Of a stretch of 48,202 nucleotides of DNA, positions 7,730 through 16,355 are shown piece after piece. Source of the DNA: an uncultured Clostridia bacterium (GTDB lineage: Bacteria > Bacillota > Clostridia > Christensenellales > Aristaeellaceae); the NCBI GenBank assembly GCA_937907055.1, contig CALCTW010000077.1, positions 1 through 48,202 on the forward strand, in the 5' to 3' direction. Within the stretch, counting starts at the first letter, position 1, and every line of letters begins with the position of its first letter. The notes under the pieces are model-generated. The model saw nothing but the letters and a program-made list of their open reading frames with translations, had not been told where the DNA came from and ran no database searches. Position numbers and translations under genes: made by a program.

Positions 7730-8845
7730 ATGCCTGATCATAAAAGCGCATACTATCAGGAAATCGATATGAAAAGAACTGCTCGTCTTCGTGAGCTGCA
7801 GCGTGAATTGCCGCTTGTCTGCAAGGATTTCTTTATGTCGATTGCTATGACATCCAGCACCTTAACGCGTCTTGCATACGCATACGATTTCAGATTGTTT
7901 TTTACATACTTATGCAAAGAAAACCCGCGCTTTGCGAGTGTTGAGCCGCAACTGATCACAGATGATATGCTCGATTCGATCTCTGCGCGTGATATCAGCG
8001 GATTTCAGGAATATCTGATGCAATATTACGCTCATGATGAACAGACGGATAAGGATAAGGTCATTCAGAACGGTGAATTGGGGATCATGCGCAAATTGTG
8101 CAGTCTAAGATCCTTGTTCGAATATTTATACAAAAATAAAGTCATCACCGCAAATGTAACAACCCTGATCGAACTGCCAAAGATACATGATAAACCGATA
8201 CTTCGTCTTGAAAAAGACGAAATGTTCCGCATGCTGCAAGCTGTAGAAAGCGGCGAAGGTCTGACAAAACACCAAAAAGCCTACGCAAAATTCACAGAAA
8301 CACGCGACATGGCGATCATCATGGTTTTCCTTGGGACCGGCATCCGTGTCAGTGAATGTGTCGGTCTGGATCTGGCGGATCTTGATTTTGAATTGAACGC
8401 CTTTATTGTTACCCGCAAAGGCGGCAATCAGAGCATTCTGTACTTCCCGGAAAGCGTTGCTAACGCTTTGCAGGATTATCTTGCAGAACGCATGGAAATA
8501 ACCCCGCTTGAAGGTCACGAAAACGCGTTATTCTTATCCATGCAGAAACGGCGTATCACACAGCGTGCCGTAGAAAACCTTGTAAAAAAATACGCTCTTA
8601 TCGCGGCACCATTAAAAAAACGCCTCAGTCCGCACAAATTGCGTTCAACTTTCGGCACCAATCTCTATCAGGAGACCGGTGATATTTATCTTGTTGCCGA
8701 TGTTCTTGGCCACGCGGATATCAATACCACCAGAAAACATTACGCAGCCATGACCGACGCCAGACGCCGGATGGCTGCGCAACATGTGATTCTTCCGGAG
8801 ACAGAATCAAGCGAAAACAATATTGAGAATTCCGACAATGAATGA
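7730..8845 (+). CDS. Tyrosine-type site-specific recombinase (XerC/XerD-like)
   Basis: This DNA breaking-and-rejoining enzyme has an N-terminal SAM-like DNA-binding domain (about residues 30-140) and a C-terminal catalytic domain. The full catalytic set is present: R206 (GTGIRVSE), K230 (TRKGGNQ), H302 and R305 (SPHKLRSTF), H328 (LGHADI) and Y338 (RKHYAAM). GGAGG at 7716-7720 supports the ATG. At 371 residues it is longer than XerC/D (about 300). The extra length is partly an N-terminal extension and an acidic Ser/Asn-rich tail. No other phage or transposon genes are nearby, so it may be a chromosomal Xer-type enzyme and not a prophage integrase. It converges on the cysteine-rich gene with abutting stop codons. 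Confidence 0.9.
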   Translation: MPDHKSAYYQEIDMKRTARLRELQRELPLVCKDFFMSIAMTSSTLTRLAYAYDFRLFFTYLCKENPRFASVEPQLITDDMLDSISARDISGFQEYLMQYYAHDEQTDKDKVIQNGELGIMRKLCSLRSLFEYLYKNKVITANVTTLIELPKIHDKPILRLEKDEMFRMLQAVESGEGLTKHQKAYAKFTETRDMAIIMVFLGTGIRVSECVGLDLADLDFELNAFIVTRKGGNQSILYFPESVANALQDYLAERMEITPLEGHENALFLSMQKRRITQRAVENLVKKYALIAAPLKKRLSPHKLRSTFGTNLYQETGDIYLVADVLGHADINTTRKHYAAMTDARRRMAAQHVILPETESSENNIENSDNE

Positions 8846-8874
8846 TCAGTTCAGTTTGCTTCCGTTCTGATCAT
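8842..8874. repeat. Inverted repeat spanning two convergent stop codons
   Basis: ATGATCAG (8842-8849) and CTGATCAT (8867-8874) form an 8-bp stem with a 17-nt loop. It covers the TGA of the recombinase and the TGA of the opposing gene. It lacks a T-run, so it is at best a weak bidirectional terminator. Confidence 0.45.
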
Positions 8875-9043
8875 TGACGATCACCTGATCGATTTTGATA
8901 CTGCGAAACTTGTCATCACCAATGACACACTTCATGCAATTATCGCAGATCTTTTCAGGATCAAGATCACAGCGATCGCATTCTCCGCAATCAATGCACT
9001 CCCGATCATACAAAACACACTTTTTCTGCTTGCTGTCAGTCAT
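8846..9043 (-). CDS. Small cysteine-rich protein, putative metal or Fe-S binding
   Basis: This 65-residue protein has nine cysteines in its first 40 or so residues, in spacings CIDCGECDRC and CDNCMKC. They suggest zinc or iron-sulfur binding, but no function is known to me. I recall similar small proteins in other Clostridia. I chose ATG 9043 because AAGGAG lies 7 nt upstream; the ATG at 9049 sits almost on top of the ribosome binding site. The stop codon abuts that of the convergent recombinase (TGATCA). It lies just downstream of rnpB on the same strand, but the rnpB terminator separates them. Confidence 0.75.
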   Translation of the reverse strand: MTDSKQKKCVLYDRECIDCGECDRCDLDPEKICDNCMKCVIGDDKFRSIKIDQVIVNDQNGSKLN

Positions 9044-9058
9044 ATTCATTCTCCTTAT

Positions 9059-9086
9059 CAAAAAAGGCCCGTCAGGGCCTTTTTAA
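9059..9086. terminator. Intrinsic terminator of rnpB
   Basis: AGGCCC-GTCA-GGGCCT with A/T tracts on both sides, so it can work in either direction. It lies just after the 3' end of the minus-strand RNase P RNA. Confidence 0.85.
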
Positions 9087-9087
9087 G

Positions 9088-9428
9088 TACTGTGAAGCGC
9101 AATCTATAAGCCGAGTTCTGTATTCGATGGCCATCTATCTACGCGCTATGTCACCATAGCGCTCAAGCGATACTGCGGAAACAGGACGGGCAGCCCTGTA
9201 TGTTCCCAAGATCTTGCACCGGATGTGGTTTACATGACGGACGAGTCGCCAGGCCGTCGGTGCGCTCTTACCGCACCTTTCCACCCTTACCGCTTTGCAG
9301 CGGCGGTATCTCTCTGTTGCACTTGCATTGGAGTCGCCTCCACCAGCCGTTAACTGGCATCCTGCCCTGTGGTGCTCGGACTTTCCTCATACCTTTCGGC
9401 ACGCGACCATCCAACTGCCTTCACAGCA
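9088..9428 (-). ncRNA. rnpB: RNase P RNA, class A
   Basis: This is the catalytic RNA of RNase P, which matures tRNA 5' ends. On the minus strand it shows the conserved GAGGAAAGTCCGAGC near the 5' end, GACGGCCTGGCGACT in the middle, and AGAACTCGGCTTAT near the 3' end. Helix P1 is visible as CTGTGAAG (9426-9419) pairing with CTTCACAG (9097-9090), which sets the ends. A promoter 7 nt upstream of 9428 and a terminator at 9059-9086 frame it. The length of about 340 nt fits class A. Confidence 0.95.
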
Positions 9429-9434
9429 TTGAAT

Positions 9435-9463
9435 AAAGTATCACTTTTTTTTACACTTGTCAA
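9435..9463 (-). promoter_or_regulatory. Promoter of rnpB
   Basis: Minus strand TTGACA (9463-9458), 17 bp, TACTTT (9440-9435). The predicted start near 9428 agrees with the start of helix P1. It lies directly after the zinc-ribbon gene's stop codon. Confidence 0.8.
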
Positions 9464-9475
9464 ATAAAAACTTGA

Positions 9476-10177
9476 TCAGAGCATGACGAGACGGCCGCAG
9501 GTCTCACATTCAATGAAATCTCCGCCTTTGATCGCGCGAACCGCACCGGAAGGCAGTGACATATTGCAACCGCCGCACTTATCTGCAGAAAGCTTGGAAA
9601 GCGGCGGGAAAGAATGCTTCTTGATCTGCTGATACTTATCCATCAGCGCCTGATCAACATCCTTGGCCTTCTCTTTCGCGGCGTTCTTCAGTTTCTCCAG
9701 TTCTTCCATGTTCTTGCTGTATTCAGCATCATAGGTTTCCTTAAGGGCGGTAAACTCGCTCTTGAACTTGGCATAACGCATTTTGACATCGTGCTGCTGG
9801 CGTTCACGATCAGCCGCGTCCTTCTTGATCTTGCTGATCTCCTGTTCGAGAGAAGTGACATTATCCTTCAACTTCTTCGCGTCGGAAATCAGTTTATGAA
9901 CATCATCGAGAGAATCAGGAGAAGCAGTTTCGATCTTTTCCTGGAAAGCCTTGCACTGCGCTTCAGCCTTGGAAAGCGCATCCTTCAACGCATCCAGACG
10001 ATCGGCCATGATCTCCACTTCCTGTTCGATCCTTTTATAGATCGCCTGCTGTTCGAGCTGACTGTCACGATACTTGATCAGCTTCTGACGAACAGGAGAA
10101 CGCTTGATCTCAGCCTGCATCTTGTCGACCGCGATATCAGCGACCTGATACTCCCATAATAATTCAAGATTGGTCAT
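9476..10177 (-). CDS. Coiled-coil protein with C-terminal C4 zinc ribbon
   Basis: This 233-residue protein is a long heptad-rich coiled coil (about residues 10-180) ending in a four-cysteine ribbon (CGGCNMSLPSG and CETCGRLVML). It matches the zf-RING_7/C4-type family of bacterial proteins, suggested to bind nucleic acid, with no proven role. It sits where Clostridia usually carry it, between nif3 and rnpB. AAGGAGG precedes the ATG. Confidence 0.85.
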   Translation of the reverse strand: MTNLELLWEYQVADIAVDKMQAEIKRSPVRQKLIKYRDSQLEQQAIYKRIEQEVEIMADRLDALKDALSKAEAQCKAFQEKIETASPDSLDDVHKLISDAKKLKDNVTSLEQEISKIKKDAADRERQQHDVKMRYAKFKSEFTALKETYDAEYSKNMEELEKLKNAAKEKAKDVDQALMDKYQQIKKHSFPPLSKLSADKCGGCNMSLPSGAVRAIKGGDFIECETCGRLVML

Positions 10178-10204
10178 GATTGAAAACCTCCTTGTACAAA
10201 CATG

Positions 10205-10963
10205 TCACTCAAACAGACTGCATTCTGTTTGATAGACAGGTATATTATATTTTATTATACTCGGCGCGTTTTGTAAAGCCTTTACAAGAGACGGAACAAG
10301 GATCGCCTCAGTCGCCCAATGTGTACCATCAAATAAGACAAAGTGTTCCATTGAAGCCGTCAAGGCATTATGATGACGTACTTCGCCTGTGACTAACGCG
10401 TCACAACCTTCGGCAATGGCTTCAGTAAATCCAATATCATAAGATCCGCCGGCAATGGCGAGATTGCGTATGATCTTGTTTGAATCTCCGTACACTCTTA
10501 CATTTGTTCCGAGAACCTGTTCCAGTTGAACAGACAGTTCATTTGCTTTAGCCGGAACAGGCAGTTCACCGATAAAAAGGTATCCGGATACACGAACAGA
10601 CTTTAAACCCAATTGCTCGGCAATACAGGCTGAGCCGCTATATGAAGAACGATCCAGATTGGTATGAGCCGATATAACGGAAATGCGATTCCGAACAAGT
10701 TCACAAAGGATCCTTCCCTCAGGATCTTCTTCCATCAGATTCTTTCGAGCGTGGAACAACAGCGGATGGTGACTGATAATGAGGTCTGCCCCTTTTTCAA
10801 TCGCTTCTCTCACTGCATTCTCTGTCACATCGAGTGTAACAAGAATACTATGAACTTTACGTCCCTTTTCCCCCACGATCATTCCCGAATTATCAAAATC
10901 CTCCTGTGTTTCAAAAGGGGCGATCATATTAATAAAGTTATATACATCCTGAACTGTACACAT
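10205..10963 (-). CDS. NIF3/YqfO-like dinuclear metal protein
   Basis: This member of the NIF3 family (type 2 GTP cyclohydrolase I-like fold) has an unsettled function. The metal-ligand motifs are present: SHHPLLFH, AHTNLD, GEVRHHN and the C-terminal DGTHWATE. At 252 residues it is the short form without the inserted PII-like domain seen in B. subtilis YqfO (about 370 residues). The ATG directly follows the TAA of trmK without a gap, so the two are translated in tandem. Confidence 0.9.
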   Translation of the reverse strand: MCTVQDVYNFINMIAPFETQEDFDNSGMIVGEKGRKVHSILVTLDVTENAVREAIEKGADLIISHHPLLFHARKNLMEEDPEGRILCELVRNRISVISAHTNLDRSSYSGSACIAEQLGLKSVRVSGYLFIGELPVPAKANELSVQLEQVLGTNVRVYGDSNKIIRNLAIAGGSYDIGFTEAIAEGCDALVTGEVRHHNALTASMEHFVLFDGTHWATEAILVPSLVKALQNAPSIIKYNIPVYQTECSLFE

Positions 10964-11605
10964 TTATTTAACCTCACTCAACCATTTCAGATGATCGCTT
11001 GTATCTTCATTACGTATACAGGATTCTACATCATAACGCCATTGATAATAATCTTTTGTTTTCTGATCCCGCTTTTTCATCAGACACGGCCCGAGAAACA
11101 GTTCTTTTTCCGTCAGGTGGCTTTCCCCTGTGCTTGCTCTGATCACACAATACAGCCTGCCCGCGGCCGACGCGATCCGTTCTTCATCTATATAATACCC
11201 GATCGCAACAATCGTTCTTCTGAGCAGATAAATGTCTGTTTGCGGACAGAGAATAAGCGCGGCACCATTCAACTTTTGTCTTCCGTTCAACAGGATGTCA
11301 GCGATCACCTCGCCGCCCATACCGCAGATCGCGATCGCATCTGCAGGACGAGATAACGCGAACAAGCCATCCCCCTGCAAAAACTGCGCCTTCTCCTGAA
11401 GCTCGTGCATTGTGATCAGACGGCGGGATTTCTCAAGAGAACTCTCACTCAGATCTGTGATCTGCATGTGCTGAACTTTTCCGCTTGATAGGAGTTTACA
11501 AGAAAGCCGTCCGTGATCGGCGCCGATATCGGCGCCGTGTTCACAGACGGGAAAAAGGTCAAAGACCGTATTTAAGCGTTCATCTAACGATGGGATCAAA
11601 TTCAT
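10964..11605 (-). CDS. trmK: tRNA (adenine(22)-N1)-methyltransferase TrmK
   Basis: TrmK methylates N1 of A22 in tRNA using SAM. The nucleotide-binding motif is HGADIGADHGRLSC, followed by the family motif AICGMGGEVIADIL. The 213-residue length is normal. The ATG overlaps the rpoD TGA (ATGA). The order rpoD-trmK-nif3 is the usual Firmicute arrangement. Confidence 0.92.
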   Translation of the reverse strand: MNLIPSLDERLNTVFDLFPVCEHGADIGADHGRLSCKLLSSGKVQHMQITDLSESSLEKSRRLITMHELQEKAQFLQGDGLFALSRPADAIAICGMGGEVIADILLNGRQKLNGAALILCPQTDIYLLRRTIVAIGYYIDEERIASAAGRLYCVIRASTGESHLTEKELFLGPCLMKKRDQKTKDYYQWRYDVESCIRNEDTSDHLKWLSEVK

Positions 11606-12702
11606 CAGTCAAGGTAATCCTTCAGTTTTTTGCTGCGGCTGGGATGACGGAGTTTGCGCAACGCCTTTGCTTCGATCTGACGGATACGTTCACGGGTGAC
11701 TTTGAACTCCTTGCCCACTTCTTCCAATGTACGCTGATGACCGTCGTCCAGGCCAAAGCGCAGACGCAGAACCTTTTCTTCGCGAGGCGTTAATGTATCC
11801 AGAACATCCCAAAGCTGTTCCTTCATCAGGATATGAGAAGCAGCCTCAGCAGGCGCGGGCGCAGCTTCGTCTTCAATAAAATCTCCCAGATGGCTGTCTT
11901 CTTCTTCACCGATCGGTGTCTCCAGAGAAACAGGTTCCTGAGCGATCTTGATGATCTCGCGAACCTTGCTTTCGCTGATCCCCATTGCTTTCGCAATCTC
12001 TTCCGGCGTAGGTTCGCGCCCGTATTCCTGAAGCAACTGACGGGAAACACGGATCAACTTATTGATCGTTTCCACCATGTGTACGGGAATACGAATCGTT
12101 CTTGCCTGATCCGCGATAGCGCGTGTGATCGCCTGACGAATCCACCAGGTGGCATAGGTAGAGAACTTATAGCCCTTCCTGTAATCGAACTTCTCAACTG
12201 CTTTGATCAGACCCAGATTGCCTTCCTGAATCAGATCGAGGAAAAGCATGCCGCGGCCGACATAACGCTTGGCAATGGAAACGACCAGACGAAGATTGGC
12301 CTCAGCAAGCTTCTTCTTTGCTTCTTCATCGCCATTTTCCATACGCTTGGCGATCTCGATCTCTTCATCCGCGGAAAGAAGTGAGACCGTTCCGATCTCC
12401 TTCAGATACATACGCACGGGATCGTCCACGCTGATACCGTCGGTAAGAGATTCATCAAAGTCATCGATGACCTCTTCGACCGGCGCGGAAACATCCGATA
12501 CAGGAATATCACTGGTATCCTTTGTAACAATAATACCCTGGCTTTCAATACTGTCAAGAATCGATTCAAACTGATCAGGGTCGATCTCAGTGCTTGAAAG
12601 TTTTGAAATGATTTCATCGTAGGTCAAGGAACCTTTTGACTTGCCCATTTCAAATAATTCATTGAGCTTTACCTGGCTTTCACTTCTTGTTGAATTACTC
12701 AA
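11605..12702 (-). CDS. rpoD: Primary sigma factor RpoD/SigA
   Basis: This is the housekeeping sigma factor. Region 1.1 is at about residues 10-55 and region 1.2 contains DPVRMYLKEIG. Region 2 carries GNLGLIKAVEKFDYRKGYKFS and TYATWWIRQAI for -10 recognition. Region 4.2 carries VTRERIRQIEAKALRKLRHP for -35 recognition. At 365 residues it is the compact Gram-positive form. It lies 27 nt after dnaG. The consensus-like promoters across this window fit its region 2 and 4 sequences. Confidence 0.97.
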   Translation of the reverse strand: MSNSTRSESQVKLNELFEMGKSKGSLTYDEIISKLSSTEIDPDQFESILDSIESQGIIVTKDTSDIPVSDVSAPVEEVIDDFDESLTDGISVDDPVRMYLKEIGTVSLLSADEEIEIAKRMENGDEEAKKKLAEANLRLVVSIAKRYVGRGMLFLDLIQEGNLGLIKAVEKFDYRKGYKFSTYATWWIRQAITRAIADQARTIRIPVHMVETINKLIRVSRQLLQEYGREPTPEEIAKAMGISESKVREIIKIAQEPVSLETPIGEEEDSHLGDFIEDEAAPAPAEAASHILMKEQLWDVLDTLTPREEKVLRLRFGLDDGHQRTLEEVGKEFKVTRERIRQIEAKALRKLRHPSRSKKLKDYLD

Positions 12703-12729
12703 CTTTACAACTCCTCTCTGATAGACCGG

Positions 12730-14502
12730 TCATTGCTTGACAGTTGACTTTAGTTTTGTCAGTTTTGATGTTAATGTCGTGATCTCGATGAGAACCTGCT
12801 GTTTATCTGCCGGATTCTCGCATACTTTCATTTCTTCTTTTAATTGCTGAATCCTGCTTTGTAAACGATAGATTTTTATTCCAGACAAACAATCCGCGGC
12901 GATTTTTGAAGCATCTGCTCTGTCGATGTCATCTTCCATTGTAAATGTCTTACTCAGAACCTGCCGTTCCGCGTTATCCGTACACTCATTCAGGATCTCA
13001 GCCGGAGTCATTCCGTTCATCAGTTTTTCAAATGTTGCCTGATAAAAGGGATCGATGAAATCATCCTTTTTCAATGTATTTCCGGGCAGCGCATTGATAC
13101 TAATGAGTTTCAGAAGCGTTTGCTGCGGTCGATCCAATTCCTTACTGGTATTTGCTTTCTCCTCGCGGGCATATGCCGTGCGCCGCTGATTATCCGCGGC
13201 CATATGCTGTGCTTCTCTCTGAATATTCAGTCCTACCTGTGCGAACAGGATCTTTTTATCAAAGCCGGTCTTATTCTGGATAAAATCTATATGCCTTTCA
13301 ACATCGATCGGATCCTTGACCTGTTTCAGAAGTTCTGTTGCTGCCTTCGCGTAAGAAGCACGGCCGTCCTCCGATGTCAGATCATACTGCTTAAGCAGCC
13401 GCTGCAATTTAAACCGCATGCCATTGATCGGCCTGATGGATTCAAACTCATTTGTTCCCCGTTGACGAATGAATTCATCAGGATCCAGTCCATCCGGCAG
13501 CATCAGGACTTTTGCGTTGATCTCTTCTTCATTGAAGATATCAACAGCCCTTTCGATAGCATGCTGTCCCGGTTCGTCACCGTCGTAGGAGATCCATATC
13601 TCAGGCGCAAAACGTTTTAAATATCTTGCCTGCTCAACAGTGAGCGAAGTCCCCAATGTAGCCACGACGCCTTTGATTCCCATCTGAGTCAGCGCAACTA
13701 CATCCATATATCCCTCTGTCAGAATGACACGAGAGAGGTTCCTTTCTTTTTTGAGCAGATTTGCTGCATAAACTCCAAGGCGCTTATTAAAGACCGGTGT
13801 ATCGGATGTGTTTAAATATTTCGGCTTTATATCGGTCAGCGCGCGGCCGCCGAAACCGAGAATCCGGTTCTCCGCGCTGATAATCGGAAATATTGCGCGA
13901 TTACGGAACATATCATAATAATGATCTTCCTTCTTCACAGTCAGCCCGGCCAAAACCAGTTCATCAACTGTGTATCCGTTTGCGATCAGAAGATCAGATA
14001 AGGCGCTCCATTTATCTTCCGCCGCGCCGAGACCAAACTTACGGATAACCTGATCTGACAACCCGCGGCCATGGAAATAATCCAATACAAGCTTGCCTTC
14101 CGGCTTCCAAAGCGTTTCATGATAATATTTAGCCGCAAAAAGATTGGCCTGAAGCAAACGGTCACGAATGCCCTGCTTTTTTTCATAATCCGGATCCTCT
14201 ACAACGACCGGTGAGCGTAAACCAAACTGTTCTCCAAGTGCCAGAGCCGCCTCGGAAAAAGTCTGATGTTCCATCTCCATTGTGAAATGCAAGACATTTC
14301 CGCCTGCTTTACAGCCAAAGCAGTAATAAAGATTGTTGGTCGGGTTTACAGAGAAGGACGGTGTTTTCTCATTGTGGAACGGGCAAAGACCCCAATACCG
14401 GTTCCCGTCTTTGCGCAAATGAACATACTTGGAGACGACCTGAACGATATCCGCTTTTGCGAATAACTCATCCATCCAACTCTTTGGGATGCGTCCTGCC
14501 AC
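12730..14502 (-). CDS. dnaG: DNA primase DnaG
   Basis: DnaG makes RNA primers for replication. The N-terminal zinc domain has C40, H43, C61 and C64 (CPFHNEKTPSF, YYCFGCKAGG). The TOPRIM core includes LTEGYMDVVAL and SYDGDEPGQ. The C-terminal region would bind DnaB helicase. The 590-residue length is normal. The start codon is GTG, with AGGTGG upstream. It is the first gene of the dnaG-rpoD-trmK-nif3-zinc-ribbon operon and follows the parB terminator. Confidence 0.96.
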   Translation of the reverse strand: MAGRIPKSWMDELFAKADIVQVVSKYVHLRKDGNRYWGLCPFHNEKTPSFSVNPTNNLYYCFGCKAGGNVLHFTMEMEHQTFSEAALALGEQFGLRSPVVVEDPDYEKKQGIRDRLLQANLFAAKYYHETLWKPEGKLVLDYFHGRGLSDQVIRKFGLGAAEDKWSALSDLLIANGYTVDELVLAGLTVKKEDHYYDMFRNRAIFPIISAENRILGFGGRALTDIKPKYLNTSDTPVFNKRLGVYAANLLKKERNLSRVILTEGYMDVVALTQMGIKGVVATLGTSLTVEQARYLKRFAPEIWISYDGDEPGQHAIERAVDIFNEEEINAKVLMLPDGLDPDEFIRQRGTNEFESIRPINGMRFKLQRLLKQYDLTSEDGRASYAKAATELLKQVKDPIDVERHIDFIQNKTGFDKKILFAQVGLNIQREAQHMAADNQRRTAYAREEKANTSKELDRPQQTLLKLISINALPGNTLKKDDFIDPFYQATFEKLMNGMTPAEILNECTDNAERQVLSKTFTMEDDIDRADASKIAADCLSGIKIYRLQSRIQQLKEEMKVCENPADKQQVLIEITTLTSKLTKLKSTVKQ

Positions 14503-14567
14503 TTCCTCTTCACCACCTGTATAATCTAATACGCCGTTTTGTGATTATTTCCTGCCAACAATATATA

Positions 14568-14596
14568 GGTTTAAAAAAGCCGCATCGCGTTGATGC
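14568..14596 (-). terminator. Intrinsic terminator after parB
   Basis: On the minus strand GCTGCATC-AACGC-GATGCGGC forms an 8-bp stem (one G-T pair) followed by six T. It separates parAB from the dnaG operon. Confidence 0.85.
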
Positions 14597-14608
14597 AGCT
14601 ATAAATGA

Positions 14609-15451
14609 TTATTTTTCGAGGCGTTCCAGAAGTTCGTACAATGCTTCCAGCTCCGCCTTGCTTTCATAGCGGAATGTGAGCGTTCCCTTTTTGGTATTGC
14701 CTTTGATCTGTGTCTTAACACCTGTGACGGAAAGAAAACGATCTTGCATATCCTTGAGTTCAAGCGGAAGTTCCCGAACAGTATGCGGCTTTTCCACGGC
14801 AGGCTTTTCTTCCAGCCTTTCCTCCAAAGCACGCACACTCATCTGGGTGGAAATAATCTCACCGGCCAACCGATCGATCTGTTTCTCATCCTTGAGGCCG
14901 GCCAGAATCTTCGCGTGACCTTCCGAGATCATTCCACCGGCCACGGCTTCACGGACTTTCTCAGGCAAAAGCAGTAACCGCAATAGATTGGAGACTGCCG
15001 GCCTTGAGATCCCGATCCGCTTCGCGCATGTTTCCTGCGTATAGCCGCATTTTTTGATCAGTTCATCCAGAGCGACAGCTTTTTCGATCGGATTCAGATC
15101 TTCGCGCTGAAGGTTTTCAACAATGGACGCTTCCATGCGTTCCTGCATGGAAAACTCCTTCACAATGCAGGGAACTGTATCCAAACGTGCCATTCTGGCA
15201 GCGCGATATCGCCTTTCCCCCGCGACGATCACATACCGCCCGTCTTTTTCTTCTACCAGCAATGGCTGAAGAACACCGTTTGCCTGTATGCTTTCCGAGA
15301 GAAGCTTCAGTTTATCTTCATCAAAGTTCTTTCTGGGCTGGGACGGATTCCTCATGATCTCATCCATCGGAATCATCGTAACACCGCTGTGTTCTTCGTT
15401 CATTTCCGGCAGCAGAGCGTCCAGACCTCTTCCAAGAGCCATCTTTTTCAT
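14609..15451 (-). CDS. parB: Chromosome partitioning protein ParB (Spo0J)
   Basis: This CTP-dependent DNA clamp loads at parS. The N-terminal CTPase domain has GERRYRAARMA and ENLQREDLNPIE. A helix-turn-helix follows (TQETCAKRIGISRPAVSNLL), then a C-terminal dimerisation domain. The 280-residue length is standard. It lies 13 nt after parA. I saw no canonical parS (TGTTTCACGTGAAACA) in the window, although I could not search exhaustively. Confidence 0.95.
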   Translation of the reverse strand: MKKMALGRGLDALLPEMNEEHSGVTMIPMDEIMRNPSQPRKNFDEDKLKLLSESIQANGVLQPLLVEEKDGRYVIVAGERRYRAARMARLDTVPCIVKEFSMQERMEASIVENLQREDLNPIEKAVALDELIKKCGYTQETCAKRIGISRPAVSNLLRLLLLPEKVREAVAGGMISEGHAKILAGLKDEKQIDRLAGEIISTQMSVRALEERLEEKPAVEKPHTVRELPLELKDMQDRFLSVTGVKTQIKGNTKKGTLTFRYESKAELEALYELLERLEK

Positions 15452-15464
15452 TCTAATATCACCA

Positions 15465-16223
15465 TTACCTGTTTCTGAGAATCAATTCCTTTGCAAGCGC
15501 TTTATAAGCTTCTGCACCGGCGCACCGCTTATCATACAGATTGATCGGCAAGCCGTGACTGGGTGCCTCGCCAAGGCGTACATTTCGCGGTATCATGCTC
15601 GTGAATACCTTGCTCTTAAAATGCTTCTTGACCTGTGAAACGACCTGAATGCAGAGGTTCGTTCTTCCGTCAAACATCGTCAGAACAACGCCGTCGATCA
15701 TCAACCCGGGATTGATGGAGTGCTTAGCCCGCTCTATGGTATTGAGCAAAGCGCTCACACCCTCCAATGCAAAATACTCACACTGGATCGGGATCACGAT
15801 ACCATTGGCTGCCGCCAGAGCATTCAGAGTAAGCAATCCCAAGGAAGGCGGACAATCGATAATGATATAATCATAGCGATTCTTAATGCTTTCGAGCGCG
15901 GCCCGCAGTCGATATTCCCTTCTGTCAAGATTGACAAGTTCGACTTCCGCGCCGCTCAGGCTTATGTCAGAAGGAATGACATCCAGGTTATTCTGTACGC
16001 TTTTCTGAATCGCGGATTCAGCTGTTGTTTCCGCCAGAATAACATCATAGACCGTTTTCTTATACTTAGTCACACCGACACCGCTGCTGGCATTCCCCTG
16101 CGGATCCATATCCACAAGGAGGGTCTTCTTTCCTTCTTCGGCCAGACAAGCGCTGAGATTGATCGCCGTTGTCGTTTTGCCGACGCCGCCTTTCTGATTC
16201 GTCACAGCGATAATCCTGCTCAT
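15465..16223 (-). CDS. parA: Chromosome partitioning ATPase ParA (Soj)
   Basis: This deviant Walker A ATPase drives origin segregation and, in B. subtilis, modulates DnaA. The motif QKGGVGKTTTAINL is near the N-terminus, with LLVDMDPQGNASSG and IIIDCPPSLGLLT following. At 252 residues it is the chromosomal type. The parAB pair lies next to dnaG-rpoD and not in the oriC-proximal gidB/rnpA cluster common in Firmicutes. Confidence 0.95.
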   Translation of the reverse strand: MSRIIAVTNQKGGVGKTTTAINLSACLAEEGKKTLLVDMDPQGNASSGVGVTKYKKTVYDVILAETTAESAIQKSVQNNLDVIPSDISLSGAEVELVNLDRREYRLRAALESIKNRYDYIIIDCPPSLGLLTLNALAAANGIVIPIQCEYFALEGVSALLNTIERAKHSINPGLMIDGVVLTMFDGRTNLCIQVVSQVKKHFKSKVFTSMIPRNVRLGEAPSHGLPINLYDKRCAGAEAYKALAKELILRNR

Positions 16224-16257
16224 AGTTCGTCTCCCTTCTGTCAGCGTTGCAAGATAT

Positions 16258-16286
16258 AGAATATCACAGATAGTATGAAAAGTCCA
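16258..16286 (-). promoter_or_regulatory. Promoter of parAB
   Basis: Minus strand TGGACT (16286-16281), 17 bp, TATTCT (16263-16258), about 35 bp before parA. Confidence 0.5.
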
Positions 16287-16322
16287 CTAAAACGGAATCA
16301 ATGAACAGGAGTTTGTCAAAAG

Positions 16323-16350
16323 AAAAACGGAAGGCTTAGCGCCTTCCGCT
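16323..16350 (-). terminator. Intrinsic terminator after the Cna-B repeat protein
   Basis: On the minus strand CGGAAGGC-GCTAA-GCCTTCCG is followed by a T-rich run, a few bases after the stop codon of the large secreted protein. Confidence 0.9.
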
Positions 16351-16355
16351 TTATC

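Noticed and set aside
7730..8845. Tyrosine recombinase as evidence of a prophage or integrative element
   Set aside because: No other phage, conjugation or transposase genes, no tRNA attachment site, and housekeeping genes on both sides.
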